Source: Paraburkholderia sabiae (GTDB lineage: Bacteria; Pseudomonadota; Gammaproteobacteria; Burkholderiales; Burkholderiaceae). From it: a stretch of DNA of 64,000 bases. Position 1 is the stretch's first letter. Every line of letters starts with the position of its first letter. Where the stretch lies: positions 3,286,001 through 3,350,000 of the forward strand of contig NZ_CP125295.1 of NCBI RefSeq assembly GCF_030412785.1, read 5' to 3'. A program made the position numbers and the translations under genes. Below the pieces are notes generated by a model. That model made no database searches, was not told where the DNA came from, and saw only the letters and a program-made list of their open reading frames with translations. Of this stretch, positions 7,398 through 15,696 are shown in pieces.

Positions 7398-8083
7398 TGG
7401 CTGGCCACTGCCTGACTGGTTTCTTGCGCCGGGCGAGTGCGGCGCACGACGCGCCGGTAATCGATCACCACATACGCAGCAAATAACGGCGCGCCGATCG
7501 ACGCAGCCACGAGAAATGGTGCAACGCCCCCTGTCAGCGTGACGAGCGGCAACAGATACAGAACGTCTTCCGTTTCGAATCCGCCGACGGACGCCTGCTT
7601 CGTGCCCGCCTTGCCCGCCATTTCCTCGATGCGCATGCGCAGGAAGAAAATCAGCGCAACCGCGATACCCGCGATCGTTCCGAGCAGGAACGGCGACGCA
7701 TGCACGCCGATCAGACTGCTGACCTGCGCAGACGTCATCCCATAACCCATGCCGCCGAACAGCAGCACGGTGACGAGCGCGTCGCTCGCGAGGTCGTAAA
7801 AATGACCGATGCGGCTCGACTTGCCGCTGACGCGCGCGAGTTCGCCGTCGGTGTGATCGACGAAGTTGGACAGCACGATCAGCAACGCGCCGATGTTGGT
7901 CCACGCGAATCCGCCGCGAGCCAATGCCACACCGCCTGCGAGACCGATCAGCAGGCGCAGGGTGGTCAGGTGATTCGGCGTGACGGGTGTATCCACGAGC
8001 GGCATGATGAGCCGCCGGGCAAGCCGTGCGTCCCACATGCGGGCCGGCGGAACGTTCCGGGGAGGGTGTGATTGCGAAGTCAT
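7394..8083 (-). CDS. CDP-alcohol phosphatidyltransferase family membrane protein
   Basis: A 229-residue inner-membrane enzyme. The full CDP-alcohol phosphotransferase signature is present: D76-x2-D79-G80-x2-A83-R84-x8-G93-x3-D97-x3-D101. The four Asp residues bind the metals and the last is the catalytic base in this family. About six hydrophobic segments flank it. It joins a CDP-linked group to an alcohol, making a phosphodiester lipid or polyol. It is the first gene of a four-gene overlapping operon that ends with a cytidylyltransferase, so substrate activation and transfer are encoded together. The ATG at 8083 is chosen over an upstream TTG at 8149; a TATATT-like -10 lies close upstream. 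Confidence 0.8.
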   Translation of the reverse strand: MTSQSHPPRNVPPARMWDARLARRLIMPLVDTPVTPNHLTTLRLLIGLAGGVALARGGFAWTNIGALLIVLSNFVDHTDGELARVSGKSSRIGHFYDLASDALVTVLLFGGMGYGMTSAQVSSLIGVHASPFLLGTIAGIAVALIFFLRMRIEEMAGKAGTKQASVGGFETEDVLYLLPLVTLTGGVAPFLVAASIGAPLFAAYVVIDYRRVVRRTRPAQETSQAVASQ

Positions 8084-8343
8084 AACCCGGAAATATATAC
8101 GGGATCGCAATTTCTTGCCGTAGTCGCGCACAATTCTGTTGCTTTTCAAAGACCTAGTCGTGGTTGACCCGACAGCACGAATTGCCGAACACAGGTAGAG
8201 TGCGCGTCTGTCATGCCGATGTTACCGGGTCGTAAGGACGCTATTTTCGCTGGTTCGTCACTGATCGTCACGGTTTCTTCGTGCTTTTTGCCGCTTTTCT
8301 CTGTGCGCGCTCATAACGCCCGCGCGCACGCTCCGTCGAAAAC

Positions 8344-8781
8344 ATGAAACAGCTTTTTGTCCGCTCCGCTTTCATCGTCATGCTGCTGTCTGCGCTGCCG
8401 CTTGCTGCGCGCGCCGCCTCGCTCGATGCCGCGCTCGCCTGCGACGAATCGGCGCACAAGTTCATCGCCGACCTCGCCTCGCAACAGCTGATCGACCCGA
8501 AGCCGATGCGCGTCGAAAGCAATTCGATCAACGCCTTCCGCCCGGTGCGCGGCGCGAATCTGGATGCGTACGGCTTCAGCGTGTTCGCCGTCGTCGGTTA
8601 TGAACAGGACGATCCCATCTTCCGCGTCGGCAGCGGCGAGCCGCTCGCGAAATCCGCGTATGGCGCGGTGGTCTGGGGCAGCGACGAGAAAGTGCAAACT
8701 GCTGTCACGGCCGCGGGCAGCACGGCCATCGTCCATCACGTCGCGCCGCACGTAACGGCGATCTTCTGCAAGCGCAGCTAG
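8344..8781 (+). CDS. Hypothetical periplasmic protein
   Basis: A 145-residue protein with a clear Sec signal peptide (hydrophobic residues 8-20, then ALPLAARA, cleavage probably after residue 24). The mature part has two Cys residues (CDESAHKF near the N-terminus and IFCKRS at the end), which could form a disulfide in the periplasm. No domain is recognised. It is transcribed divergently from the lipid operon and followed immediately by the triple repeat, so it appears monocistronic. Confidence 0.65.
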   Translation: MKQLFVRSAFIVMLLSALPLAARAASLDAALACDESAHKFIADLASQQLIDPKPMRVESNSINAFRPVRGANLDAYGFSVFAVVGYEQDDPIFRVGSGEPLAKSAYGAVVWGSDEKVQTAVTAAGSTAIVHHVAPHVTAIFCKRS

Positions 8782-9130
8782 TTATCAACACTTTTCGTGG
8801 GTAAGGCTGTGAGTATCCTGCGCATGAACGCCGCAAGTCATTGATCCCGTTCGGAATGTGCATCGTGCACGCGCAGGCGCTTCTGCCCGTCGAACGGCTA
8901 TGCGAAGTGCGGTTTTGCGAGCCATGTTGTCCACAAGATTCGTGGAAAAGCCTGTGGGCAACCTGAGCACGACCAGCGCAAGTCATTGACGCGATTGGAT
9001 TTGCATCCGGTGCATTCAAGCTTGCTCCGTCCGGACACCGCATTCTCGCGCCGGAACTGACTGCGAGGTTGTCCACAGATTCCGTGGAGAAGGATGTGGA
9101 CAACCTGAGCACAGCGCTTGCAAGTGCCTG
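8781..9130. repeat. Three-copy tandem repeat (about 143-bp unit) with DnaA-box-like palindromes
   Basis: Three diverged units begin at 8781, 8926 and 9068 (spacings 145 and 142). Each starts with GTTGTCCACA or a variant (GTTATCAACA in unit 1) and, about 25 bases on, has the inverted counterpart (TGTGGACAAC at its best in unit 3). TGAGCAC-AGCGC and CAAGTCATTGA follow in the better conserved units. TTGTCCACA differs from the DnaA box consensus TTWTNCACA at one base. The third unit is cut short near 9130. The function is unknown. Confidence 0.7.
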
Positions 9131-9242
9131 CCGCGAAAGGAACATCGAGTCGCGCACCACGCGAAAGCGCGTCGGCTAAAATCCCCGGATCTTCATGCAC
9201 GGCCTTCGACGAGGCCATCGCATCTGACCACCGGAGCCCTTC

Positions 9243-9671
9243 ATGCCCTACGATCAGCAGAACCCGTTTGCCCGCATCCTGCGCGACGAATTGCCGTCGA
9301 TCCGCATTTACGAAGACGAGCACACCGTCGCGTTGATGGACATCATGCCGCAGGCGGAAGGCCACGTACTCGTTCTGCCGAAAGAGCCTGCCGCCGAACT
9401 GTTCGAACTGTCGGAAGACGCGACAGCCGCCGCCATCCGCACGACGCGCAAGGTCGCGCTTGCCGTCAAAGCCGTCCTTAACCCGCCGGGCATGATGGTC
9501 GCGCAGCTGAACGGCGCGGCTTCGGGCCAGAGCGTGCCGCACGTGCACTTCCACGTGATTCCGCGCCACGACGGCATTCCGCTCAAGATTCACGCCGCCG
9601 AGCGCGCCGATCTCGACGAACTGCGCGCACTTGCAGAGCGCCTCAAGGCGGAACTGGACAAGTCCGCCTGA
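9243..9671 (+). CDS. HIT family nucleotide-binding hydrolase
   Basis: A 142-residue cytoplasmic protein with the histidine-triad motif PHVHFHVIPR; His100, His102 and His104 form the nucleotide-binding/catalytic triad. The N-terminal NPFARILRDELPSIRIYEDE and GHVLVLPK blocks are typical of HIT (Hint-like) hydrolases acting on AMP-linked or dinucleoside substrates. Length is normal. It stands alone, convergent with the next gene. The cellular substrate cannot be read from the sequence. Confidence 0.9.
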   Translation: MPYDQQNPFARILRDELPSIRIYEDEHTVALMDIMPQAEGHVLVLPKEPAAELFELSEDATAAAIRTTRKVALAVKAVLNPPGMMVAQLNGAASGQSVPHVHFHVIPRHDGIPLKIHAAERADLDELRALAERLKAELDKSA

Positions 9672-9695
9672 CGCGTCGCGTTGAAACAAGCGGCG

Positions 9696-10199
9696 TCAGC
9701 CGGGCCGACGAAATTCGTTCTCGACCCACGACGCCGCGCTCGCCCGGCTCAGCTTGAAATTCGGCGCGACCTTCACTTGCGCGAGCTGTTCGCCGAATGA
9801 GTCGAACGCGGTGAGCAACGCATAGGGATCGTCTTCGTCCGGCACGATGTCGAGCGTCACCTCGACAGTGTCGTCGCCGGATTCCACGCTCATCCGCTTG
9901 TGCAACTGCGCGTGCAGTTGCTGCTCATGCCGGCGCAAGACTTCCGACGCCGTCTTCACCAGCGTATTGAACGCGCCCGTATCCAGCGGCTTCGGATTCT
10001 TCTTGTCGCGGCCCATCGTCCACGGGCCCACCAGCGCGGGTTCGGCCTCGCCGTCCTTGATCATCTCGACAGCCCAGCCGTCGTCGTCTTCGTTCTTGAT
10101 GACGCGCGCGGTCCAGCCGTTGTCGTGCCACAGGCGGTCTTCGTGTACGGCTTCGGACGCGTTGGCTGCGTCGGTGTCGGGGAGAAGCGTGTCGGTCAT
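9696..10199 (-). CDS. Conserved hypothetical acidic protein
   Basis: A 167-residue soluble protein without signal peptide or membrane segments. It is rich in Asp/Glu (for example KNEDDDGWAVEMIKDGE and VPDEDDPYALL) and has a Trp-rich N-terminal third. I do not recognise the domain. Coding character is good and it is convergent to the HIT gene with 24 bases between the stops. It faces a long intergenic region upstream. Confidence 0.6.
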   Translation of the reverse strand: MTDTLLPDTDAANASEAVHEDRLWHDNGWTARVIKNEDDDGWAVEMIKDGEAEPALVGPWTMGRDKKNPKPLDTGAFNTLVKTASEVLRRHEQQLHAQLHKRMSVESGDDTVEVTLDIVPDEDDPYALLTAFDSFGEQLAQVKVAPNFKLSRASAASWVENEFRRPG

Positions 10200-10888
10200 T
10201 GCGTTTCTTTACGGTTCGTCTGGCGCCGCTGCCTCGCGCATGCGGCTCGAAAAACCGCATTTTACCCGCGCGCGCCGCGCCAGAACCGCCCCGACTGCCT
10301 GCCTATAACGAACGGACAAGGCAAGTTCCATTACCGTGCGAATATAAAAAAGTTCAATCGAATTCGATATCGATTTATGAAACAGTCTTTTGTGATTATT
10401 CGATCAAAACCTCTTCGCTTTTATTAAGGCAAAAAAAAGCGGCCCGAGGCCGCTAAATAAAAACAGATGAAAAAGACAACCCTTGGTCAAGGGGCAAGAA
10501 GAATTCTATAAGCACTATCCAGGTTCGGCGAGACCATCGGCTGGAACAGTACCTTTCCAAAAATCGCATGAATAGATGCTTGCAAAAGCCCTTGAAAACA
10601 GTTTTCAGCGGGTTAACCCGCCTGACTTTCCGCTGTCACCGTCGCGCCACTGCAACAATCCGTCGATTGACAACATGCTCGCCAATCGCCGCCGGTTTCA
10701 AAAAATCCTTTAAAAGCAAAATACTTAGCGGCGTTAATTCATCTGTTCCGTTTTCTGGAAAGCATTGTTGCGTCAGACGAAAGTAAGCAGAGGAATATCA
10801 GTAATACACTTCGCTCCGGATCGACGGCACGCATCGCAGCGCGTGTTCCGTATTGCGATCTCCACGCAAAGTCTCGGAGTTATAAAGC
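10200..10888. other. Long intergenic region upstream of the major porin, with an orphan minus-strand terminator
   Basis: No credible gene in 689 bases. It is more AT-rich than its surroundings, especially 10320-10480 and 10680-10800. It contains an orphan minus-strand terminator (see separate entry) and presumably the porin promoter; a GGAGTTATAAAGC ribosome-binding region precedes the porin ATG. Confidence 0.55.
10430..10455 (-). terminator. Orphan Rho-independent terminator on the minus strand
   Basis: AGCGGCC (10438-10444) and GGCCGCT (10448-10454) form a perfect 7-bp GC stem with a 3-base loop. On the minus strand the stem is followed by eight T residues (A-run 10431-10438 on the plus strand). 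No minus-strand gene lies upstream of it for well over a kilobase, so it may end a small RNA. Confidence 0.6.
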
Positions 10889-12043
10889 ATGAAAAAAACC
10901 CTTATCGTCGCGGGCGTTCTCGGCGCCTTCGCAGCATCGGCCAACGCCCAAAGCAGCGTCACCCTGTACGGCACGCTGGACGCCGGTCTCGTCTACACGA
11001 ACAACCAGGCTGGCCACAGCAACTGGCAGCAAGGCAGCGGCACGGTGTCGGACACGTACTTCGGCCTGCGCGGCAGCGAAGACCTGGGTAACGGCCTGCA
11101 CGCGATCTTCACGTTGGAGAACGGCTTCAACCTGAACAACGGCAGCTTCAAGGAAAGCAACACGCTGTTCAACCGTCAGGCGTACGTCGGTCTGCAAAGC
11201 AACCAGTTCGGCACGGTGACGCTCGGCCGTCAATATGACTCCGTCGTCGATTACCTCGCGCCGCTGTCGGCAGCAGGTTCGGGCTACGGCAACAACCTGG
11301 CCGGCCACCCGTTCGACAACGACAACCTCGACAACTCGTTCTCGATCAAGAACTCGGTCAAGTACACGAGCGCGAACTACGCCGGCCTGCAATTCGGCGG
11401 CCTGTACGGCTTCTCGAACGAAGCGAACGGCTTCTCCGACAACCGGGCATGGAGCGCGGGCGCATCGTACAAGAACGGTCCGTTGAACGTCGCGGCGGCT
11501 TACCTGCAACTGAACAACGCAGGCAGCAACAACACGGGCGGCGCGATCTCGTCGGGCGCTAACGGCGCAGCGCAACTGGCCGCACAGACGCAACGCACGT
11601 ACGGCGTCGGCGCGAACTACACGTACGGTCCCGCGACCCTCGGCCTGATCTGGACGCACACGCAACTCGACAACCTGCAGAGCGCGAATGTCGGCGGCAC
11701 GTTCATCAACGGTCTGTCGGGCACGAACCTGCACATGGACAACTACGAAGTCAACGGCCGCTACGCGCTGACGCCGGCTCTGGCGCTGGCCGCTGCGTAC
11801 ACGTTCACGGACGGCAAGGTTTCGGGTTCGAACGGCGACGGCTCGCCGAAGTGGCACACGGTTTCGCTGCAAGGCGACTACTCGCTGAGCAAGCGCACCG
11901 ACGTGTACCTGGAAGGCGTCTACCAGCACGCTTCGGGTAGCCTCGGCAACTTCGGCGCAAACGTCGCGTCGATCAACACGCTGACGCCGTCGTCGACGCA
12001 AAACCAGACGGCTGTCGCAGTCGGCCTGCGTCACCGCTTCTAA
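10889..12043 (+). CDS. Gram-negative porin (Burkholderiales OmpC/Omp32-like)
   Basis: A 384-residue outer-membrane porin. The signal peptide is MKKTLIVAGVLGAFAASANA with cleavage before QSSVTLYG, the hallmark first beta strand of this family. Further strands show the periodic pattern (FGLRGSEDLGNGLHAIFTLE, NRQAYVGLQ, GTVTLGRQYD), and the protein ends in the C-terminal aromatic signature VAVGLRHRF needed for Bam-dependent insertion. It forms trimeric channels for small hydrophilic solutes. It is monocistronic, with a long upstream region and a very strong terminator, and its codon use looks like that of a highly expressed gene. Confidence 0.93.
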   Translation: MKKTLIVAGVLGAFAASANAQSSVTLYGTLDAGLVYTNNQAGHSNWQQGSGTVSDTYFGLRGSEDLGNGLHAIFTLENGFNLNNGSFKESNTLFNRQAYVGLQSNQFGTVTLGRQYDSVVDYLAPLSAAGSGYGNNLAGHPFDNDNLDNSFSIKNSVKYTSANYAGLQFGGLYGFSNEANGFSDNRAWSAGASYKNGPLNVAAAYLQLNNAGSNNTGGAISSGANGAAQLAAQTQRTYGVGANYTYGPATLGLIWTHTQLDNLQSANVGGTFINGLSGTNLHMDNYEVNGRYALTPALALAAAYTFTDGKVSGSNGDGSPKWHTVSLQGDYSLSKRTDVYLEGVYQHASGSLGNFGANVASINTLTPSSTQNQTAVAVGLRHRF

Positions 12044-12115
12044 GCCGTAGCCTGACGACGGCGAGGTGCCGCAGTCCGGATGACGATCCGGTCCGGCCTC
12101 TTGTGCCGCCGGCAA

Positions 12116-12166
12116 CGCAAAAAGAAACGCGCGCGTGCTCCTTGCACGCGCGCGTTTCTTTTTGCG
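12116..12166. terminator. Strong bidirectional terminator after the porin
   Basis: A perfect 23-bp stem (12116-12138 with 12144-12166) with a 5-base loop (TCCTT). The arm contains CGCAAAAAGAAACGCGCGCG and its complement, so A- and T-rich ends flank a GC core and it can terminate in both directions. Confidence 0.85.
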
Positions 12167-12317
12167 CGATGTCTGCACGTCGCCGTCCATCGACACATTC
12201 GTTGACACTTTTCTTTCGGTTTACTAAGTATCCGATTCATTCTGTCGTTAAATGCTCACGCGTGCAGGATTTTTCTGACAGATTGCGCGCGAACCAAGAA
12301 AACACAACGGAGAGCAT

Positions 12318-12737
12318 ATGACGACTATCAGACACGCGGGGGCGCTCGCCCTGATGCTTGCCGCGAGTTCGGCCGCACACGCGGCTTTCGAATGCAGCGG
12401 CACGCATAGCGGCTGGCGAATGCAGACATCGGACAGCTGGACAGGCACCGACAAGCTCGAGCACTTCGCCGTATCCGCGCCGTTCGGGGCGCTGGGCGCG
12501 TACGTCGCGCGCGACACGCAGCATCCCGTCATCTACGGCACGCTACTCGGCGCCGTGCCGGGCCTCGCGAAGGAAGTGATCGACGGCACCTGCACCACCG
12601 ATGGCTTTTCCTACAAGGATCTTGCAGCGGACGCGCTCGGCGCGCTGACGGGCGCGGCGCTGACGCACTGGGCGATCATGTATCACCGCAACGCGCACGG
12701 CACGACGCTCGGCCTCGCCTACAGGAATACTTTCTAG
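12318..12737 (+). CDS. Hypothetical exported protein, YfiM/DUF2279-like
   Basis: A 139-residue protein with a signal peptide (GALALMLAASSAAHA, cleavage near residue 22). The mature part contains DKLEHFAVSAPFGALGAYVA and a later KDLAADALGALTGAAL block, the pattern of YfiM-like small envelope proteins (a D-K-x-x-H-F element followed by an AD-x-LGA-x-x-G segment). Two mature Cys residues (FECSG and GTCTTDG) may form a disulfide. The role is unknown. An AACGGAGAGC ribosome-binding site precedes the ATG. It is a stand-alone gene between terminators. Confidence 0.65.
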   Translation: MTTIRHAGALALMLAASSAAHAAFECSGTHSGWRMQTSDSWTGTDKLEHFAVSAPFGALGAYVARDTQHPVIYGTLLGAVPGLAKEVIDGTCTTDGFSYKDLAADALGALTGAALTHWAIMYHRNAHGTTLGLAYRNTF

Positions 12738-12954
12738 CCGTCGTTGTGTGCGGCGATCCGCTTCGAATTAATTTCTAACACGATGCGCATCCTTATCAGC
12801 CTTGCGTCTGTATACTTCGGGCCAAAGCCGAGTTTGCAGTCGTTAACAGTTCATCCGAAGGATGAGCGTGGCGGCGCAAGCGGTTTCGTCGCGAAGCCTC
12901 GCGCTTCGCTTGCGCCCACGTTCCCAGCAGCACGCAGACGCCGACGACACGACC

Positions 12955-13293
12955 ATGAAACGACTGATTCTTCTCGCCCCCATCGCCATTCTCGCCGCGT
13001 GCGGTTCGTCGCACGGCCCCGGAGCCAGCGCTTCTTCCGAACCGATGGTGTATGCATCGTCGGCGCGGCCCGCGTCGGAGATCGCGCGTTGCCTCGACAG
13101 CCGCCTGTCGCGCGTGCACGTCTCGAAGAACAACGGCGTGACCGATCTCACCGTCGGCTCTTCGTCGAACGGATCGTATTTCATCACGCTGACGCCTTCG
13201 TCCGGCGGCTCGGTGATCAAGGTCATGCGCGGCACGGGCGACGATCCGCCCGAAGAGGAAATGCGCTTTGCCATTGCACGTTGCACGACCTGA
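12955..13293 (+). CDS. Small putative lipoprotein
   Basis: A 112-residue protein with a type II signal peptide, MKRLILLAPIAILAACGSS; the lipobox LAAC places the lipidated Cys at residue 16. The mature region is Ser/Gly-rich at first, then has EIARCLDSRLSRVHVSKNNG and a C-terminal MRFAIARCTT, leaving two further Cys. No named domain is recognised. It is likely attached to the inner leaflet of the outer membrane. The ATG at 12955 is chosen because the signal peptide begins there. A terminator follows closely. Confidence 0.7.
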   Translation: MKRLILLAPIAILAACGSSHGPGASASSEPMVYASSARPASEIARCLDSRLSRVHVSKNNGVTDLTVGSSSNGSYFITLTPSSGGSVIKVMRGTGDDPPEEEMRFAIARCTT

Positions 13294-13327
13294 TGTGTAA
13301 GTCTTCGTAACAGCAACACCCGCAGCC

Positions 13328-13357
13328 ATAGCCCGCCTGTTTCGCGGGCTATTTTTT
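13328..13357 (+). terminator. Rho-independent terminator
   Basis: ATAGCCCGC (13328-13336) pairs with GCGGGCTAT (13344-13352) across a 7-base loop and is followed by a run of six T residues. It ends the lipoprotein transcript. Confidence 0.85.
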
Positions 13358-13423
13358 CGCCTGTGCTTCTGCGAAGATGGCCGCCCCGTGTTTCATCGCG
13401 CCGCTCGTCGACGCGCGACTTCA

Positions 13424-13933
13424 ATGGCATCGAGCAAGGCACATCACGCGACAGGCTGGGCGGCCGGCGTCATCGCGGCAGCACTCGTCGCGCGCTATGG
13501 ATCGCAAGGTCCGTTGCATATGTGGGCGTGGCTCGCGTTCGTGGCGGGCATGGCGGGCGCGACCGCGCCGGACTGGCTCGAAGTGGCGTGGTGGTCGCGC
13601 AGGAAACGTCTGTGGATCACGCATCGAACGGCGACGCATTGGGGCATCGGCTGGCTCGCGGCGCTGTTCTTCTCCTGGCACGCGATGCCGCATCATCCCG
13701 CGGCGGCCGTGGCTTTCGGCTTCGCGTGCGGCGGCGTGATGCATCTGCTGGCCGATTGGCCGAATCCGCTCGGCGTGCCGTGGCTCGTCGGGCGTCATTC
13801 GCTGAATCTCTGGAATAGCGGGCATTGCGATCTGATCATCGTCGCGGCGTCGTGGGCCGGTGCGTGGTTCGTCGTCTCGCGTGTCTGGATGCACGGCGCG
13901 GCACCGATGTCTCTGCTCAGACAACTACTCTAG
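13424..13933 (+). CDS. YdjM/DUF457-type membrane protein (putative metal-dependent hydrolase)
   Basis: A 169-residue membrane protein with the features of the LexA-regulated YdjM family: N-terminal KAHHATGWAAG, the HRTATHWG motif (about residues 66-73), and GGVMHLLADWPNPLGVPWL with conserved His/Asp residues, plus four to five hydrophobic segments. The histidines and aspartates are thought to bind a metal in this family. The ATG at 13424 is chosen because the conserved N-terminus starts there. No LexA box is evident in the short gap upstream, which is mostly the preceding terminator. Confidence 0.75.
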   Translation: MASSKAHHATGWAAGVIAAALVARYGSQGPLHMWAWLAFVAGMAGATAPDWLEVAWWSRRKRLWITHRTATHWGIGWLAALFFSWHAMPHHPAAAVAFGFACGGVMHLLADWPNPLGVPWLVGRHSLNLWNSGHCDLIIVAASWAGAWFVVSRVWMHGAAPMSLLRQLL

Positions 13934-14096
13934 CCTGCCGTACACGACGCTTTTTCCTACTCCCATTTGCCATGTCCGTAGGAGTGCCACACATCCGTAT
14001 AATGGCAGCCCACGACGGCAGTACGCGCGACTCTTAACCACCGCGCCTTTCACGCCAATCTCGAATTTCGAACGCCTGCGATAGAGGAAAGCCCGC

Positions 14097-15686
14097 GTGG
14101 AGAATCTCTTCCGATCCGTGAACGCATTCTTTGCGTTCATCGCCCCCATCTCGGATCTGCTCTGGGACTTTCCGACCAACTTCGCCGCGTACGCGCGGAT
14201 ACCCGTACTCGGACAATTCCCGTTTGCGATCCTGTTGCTGGTCGGCGTCGGCATCTATTTTTCGATCCGTACGCGCTTCGTGCAGACGATGAACATCGGC
14301 AGCATCGTGCGCATCATGCTGCGCCGTCAGTCGTCGAATACGGGCGTCAGCGCGCTCGCGTCATTCATGCTCGGTCTCGCGATGCGCGCGGGGCCCGGCA
14401 ATATCGTCGGCATTACGGGCGCGATTTCCGTCGGCGGTCCGGGCGCGCTGTTCTGGATGTGGGTCGCCGCGTTCTTCGGCATGGCGACGGCCTTCATGGA
14501 ATCCGTCCTCGCGCAGCTCTTCAAGGAAAAGAAACACGACGAATTCGTCGGCGGGCTGCCGTTCTATGGGCGGCGCATTCTCGGCGACCGGCGCATCGCC
14601 GGCACATTCCTGTCGCTGGTGTTCATCGTGTATGCGCTGTTCAACGTGCCGCCGCAAACCTTCAACATCTTCACCGCGCTCGGCACGATCGCCGATACCG
14701 TCGCGGGCACGCACCTCGCGCGCCAGTCGACGGTGTATTACGTGATCGCCGCGAGCCTCGTCGTTGCGTGCTCGTTCATCATCATGGGCGGCATCCGGCG
14801 CGTAACCGCTTATACCGACGTGCTCGTGCCGATCAAGGCGACCCTGTTCTGCCTGATGTCGCTGGTCATCATCCTGATCAACCTGCCGCTCATTCCGTAC
14901 TTCTTCCACGAGGTGATCGTCGGCGCGTTCGCGCCGCACGCACTGTTCGGCGGCGCGATCGGCACGGCGCTCGCGCAAGGCGTCAAGCGCGGGCTGATGT
15001 CGAACGAGGCGGGGCAAGGCACGATTACGATGGCCGCCGCTATCGCCGACAACGATCACCCGTGCGAACAGGGCTTCGTGCAAAGCCTCGGCGTGTTCTT
15101 CGACACGATGGTGATCTGCACGATGACAGGTTTCATCGTCGTGATGGCGCACGTGTGGACGGGCACGATCGACGGCCAGGCTTGGGAATCCGTGCGCGCG
15201 TCGAAGATCACGGTCTATCTGGCTTCCGTGCAGACGCTCGTTCCCGCGTCGCTTGCGCACGTCGTCAAGATCGTGATGTGCGTGTGCTATGGGCTCTTCG
15301 CGTTTACCACGCTGCTCGGCATGATTTCGTTCGCGGAGATTTCGGCGAACTTCATCTCGCGCAGCCACACGTTCATCACGGGCATTCGCGTAGCCGGTTC
15401 GCTCGTGTTCGTGCCGTTCGGCGCGCTGACTGTGCTGGCGGGGCTCGAATTGCCGAACCTGTGGGCGTTGTCCGATCTGATGAACATCGTGATGGTGCTG
15501 CTCAATGTCCCGATCGTGCTGCTCGGGCAAGGGCTCGTCTACAAGGCGCTCGCGCACTATCGGACGAAACGCGGCGGACCGTTCGTGTCGGAGCAGATCG
15601 GCGTGCGCACCGAGTACTGGACGGCCGGACAGCGCATCGCTGTTCAGCAGGCCGTCGACGCACCGAAAGAGCGCGTCGAAACGTGA
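14097..15686 (+). CDS. Alanine/glycine:cation symporter (AGCS family)
   Basis: A 529-residue inner-membrane sodium-coupled amino-acid carrier. It shows the family motifs ALASFMLGLAMRAGPGNIVG (about residues 86-105) and GTALAQGVKRGLMSNEAGQG (about 291-310), with around 11 membrane segments. Translation starts at GTG (14097), preceded by GAGGAAAG. Its stop is 10 bases from the stop of the convergent FAD oxidase. Given the lysine/pipecolate-like enzymes beside it, it may supply an amino acid to that route, but AGCS proteins usually carry Ala or Gly. Confidence 0.9.
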   Translation: MENLFRSVNAFFAFIAPISDLLWDFPTNFAAYARIPVLGQFPFAILLLVGVGIYFSIRTRFVQTMNIGSIVRIMLRRQSSNTGVSALASFMLGLAMRAGPGNIVGITGAISVGGPGALFWMWVAAFFGMATAFMESVLAQLFKEKKHDEFVGGLPFYGRRILGDRRIAGTFLSLVFIVYALFNVPPQTFNIFTALGTIADTVAGTHLARQSTVYYVIAASLVVACSFIIMGGIRRVTAYTDVLVPIKATLFCLMSLVIILINLPLIPYFFHEVIVGAFAPHALFGGAIGTALAQGVKRGLMSNEAGQGTITMAAAIADNDHPCEQGFVQSLGVFFDTMVICTMTGFIVVMAHVWTGTIDGQAWESVRASKITVYLASVQTLVPASLAHVVKIVMCVCYGLFAFTTLLGMISFAEISANFISRSHTFITGIRVAGSLVFVPFGALTVLAGLELPNLWALSDLMNIVMVLLNVPIVLLGQGLVYKALAHYRTKRGGPFVSEQIGVRTEYWTAGQRIAVQQAVDAPKERVET

Positions 15687-15696
15687 CGCGCCCGCC

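Noticed and set aside
8781..9130. CRISPR-like array
   Set aside because: Only three diverged units of about 143 bp with no short identical repeats or unique spacers and no cas genes.
10880..12208. 442-codon minus-strand open frame opposite the porin
   Set aside because: Shadow frame of the porin gene: Val/Arg/Ala-rich, no domain, and it crosses the porin terminator.
14361..15557. 398-codon minus-strand open frame opposite the AGCS symporter
   Set aside because: His/Arg/Asp-rich antisense shadow with no recognisable domain.
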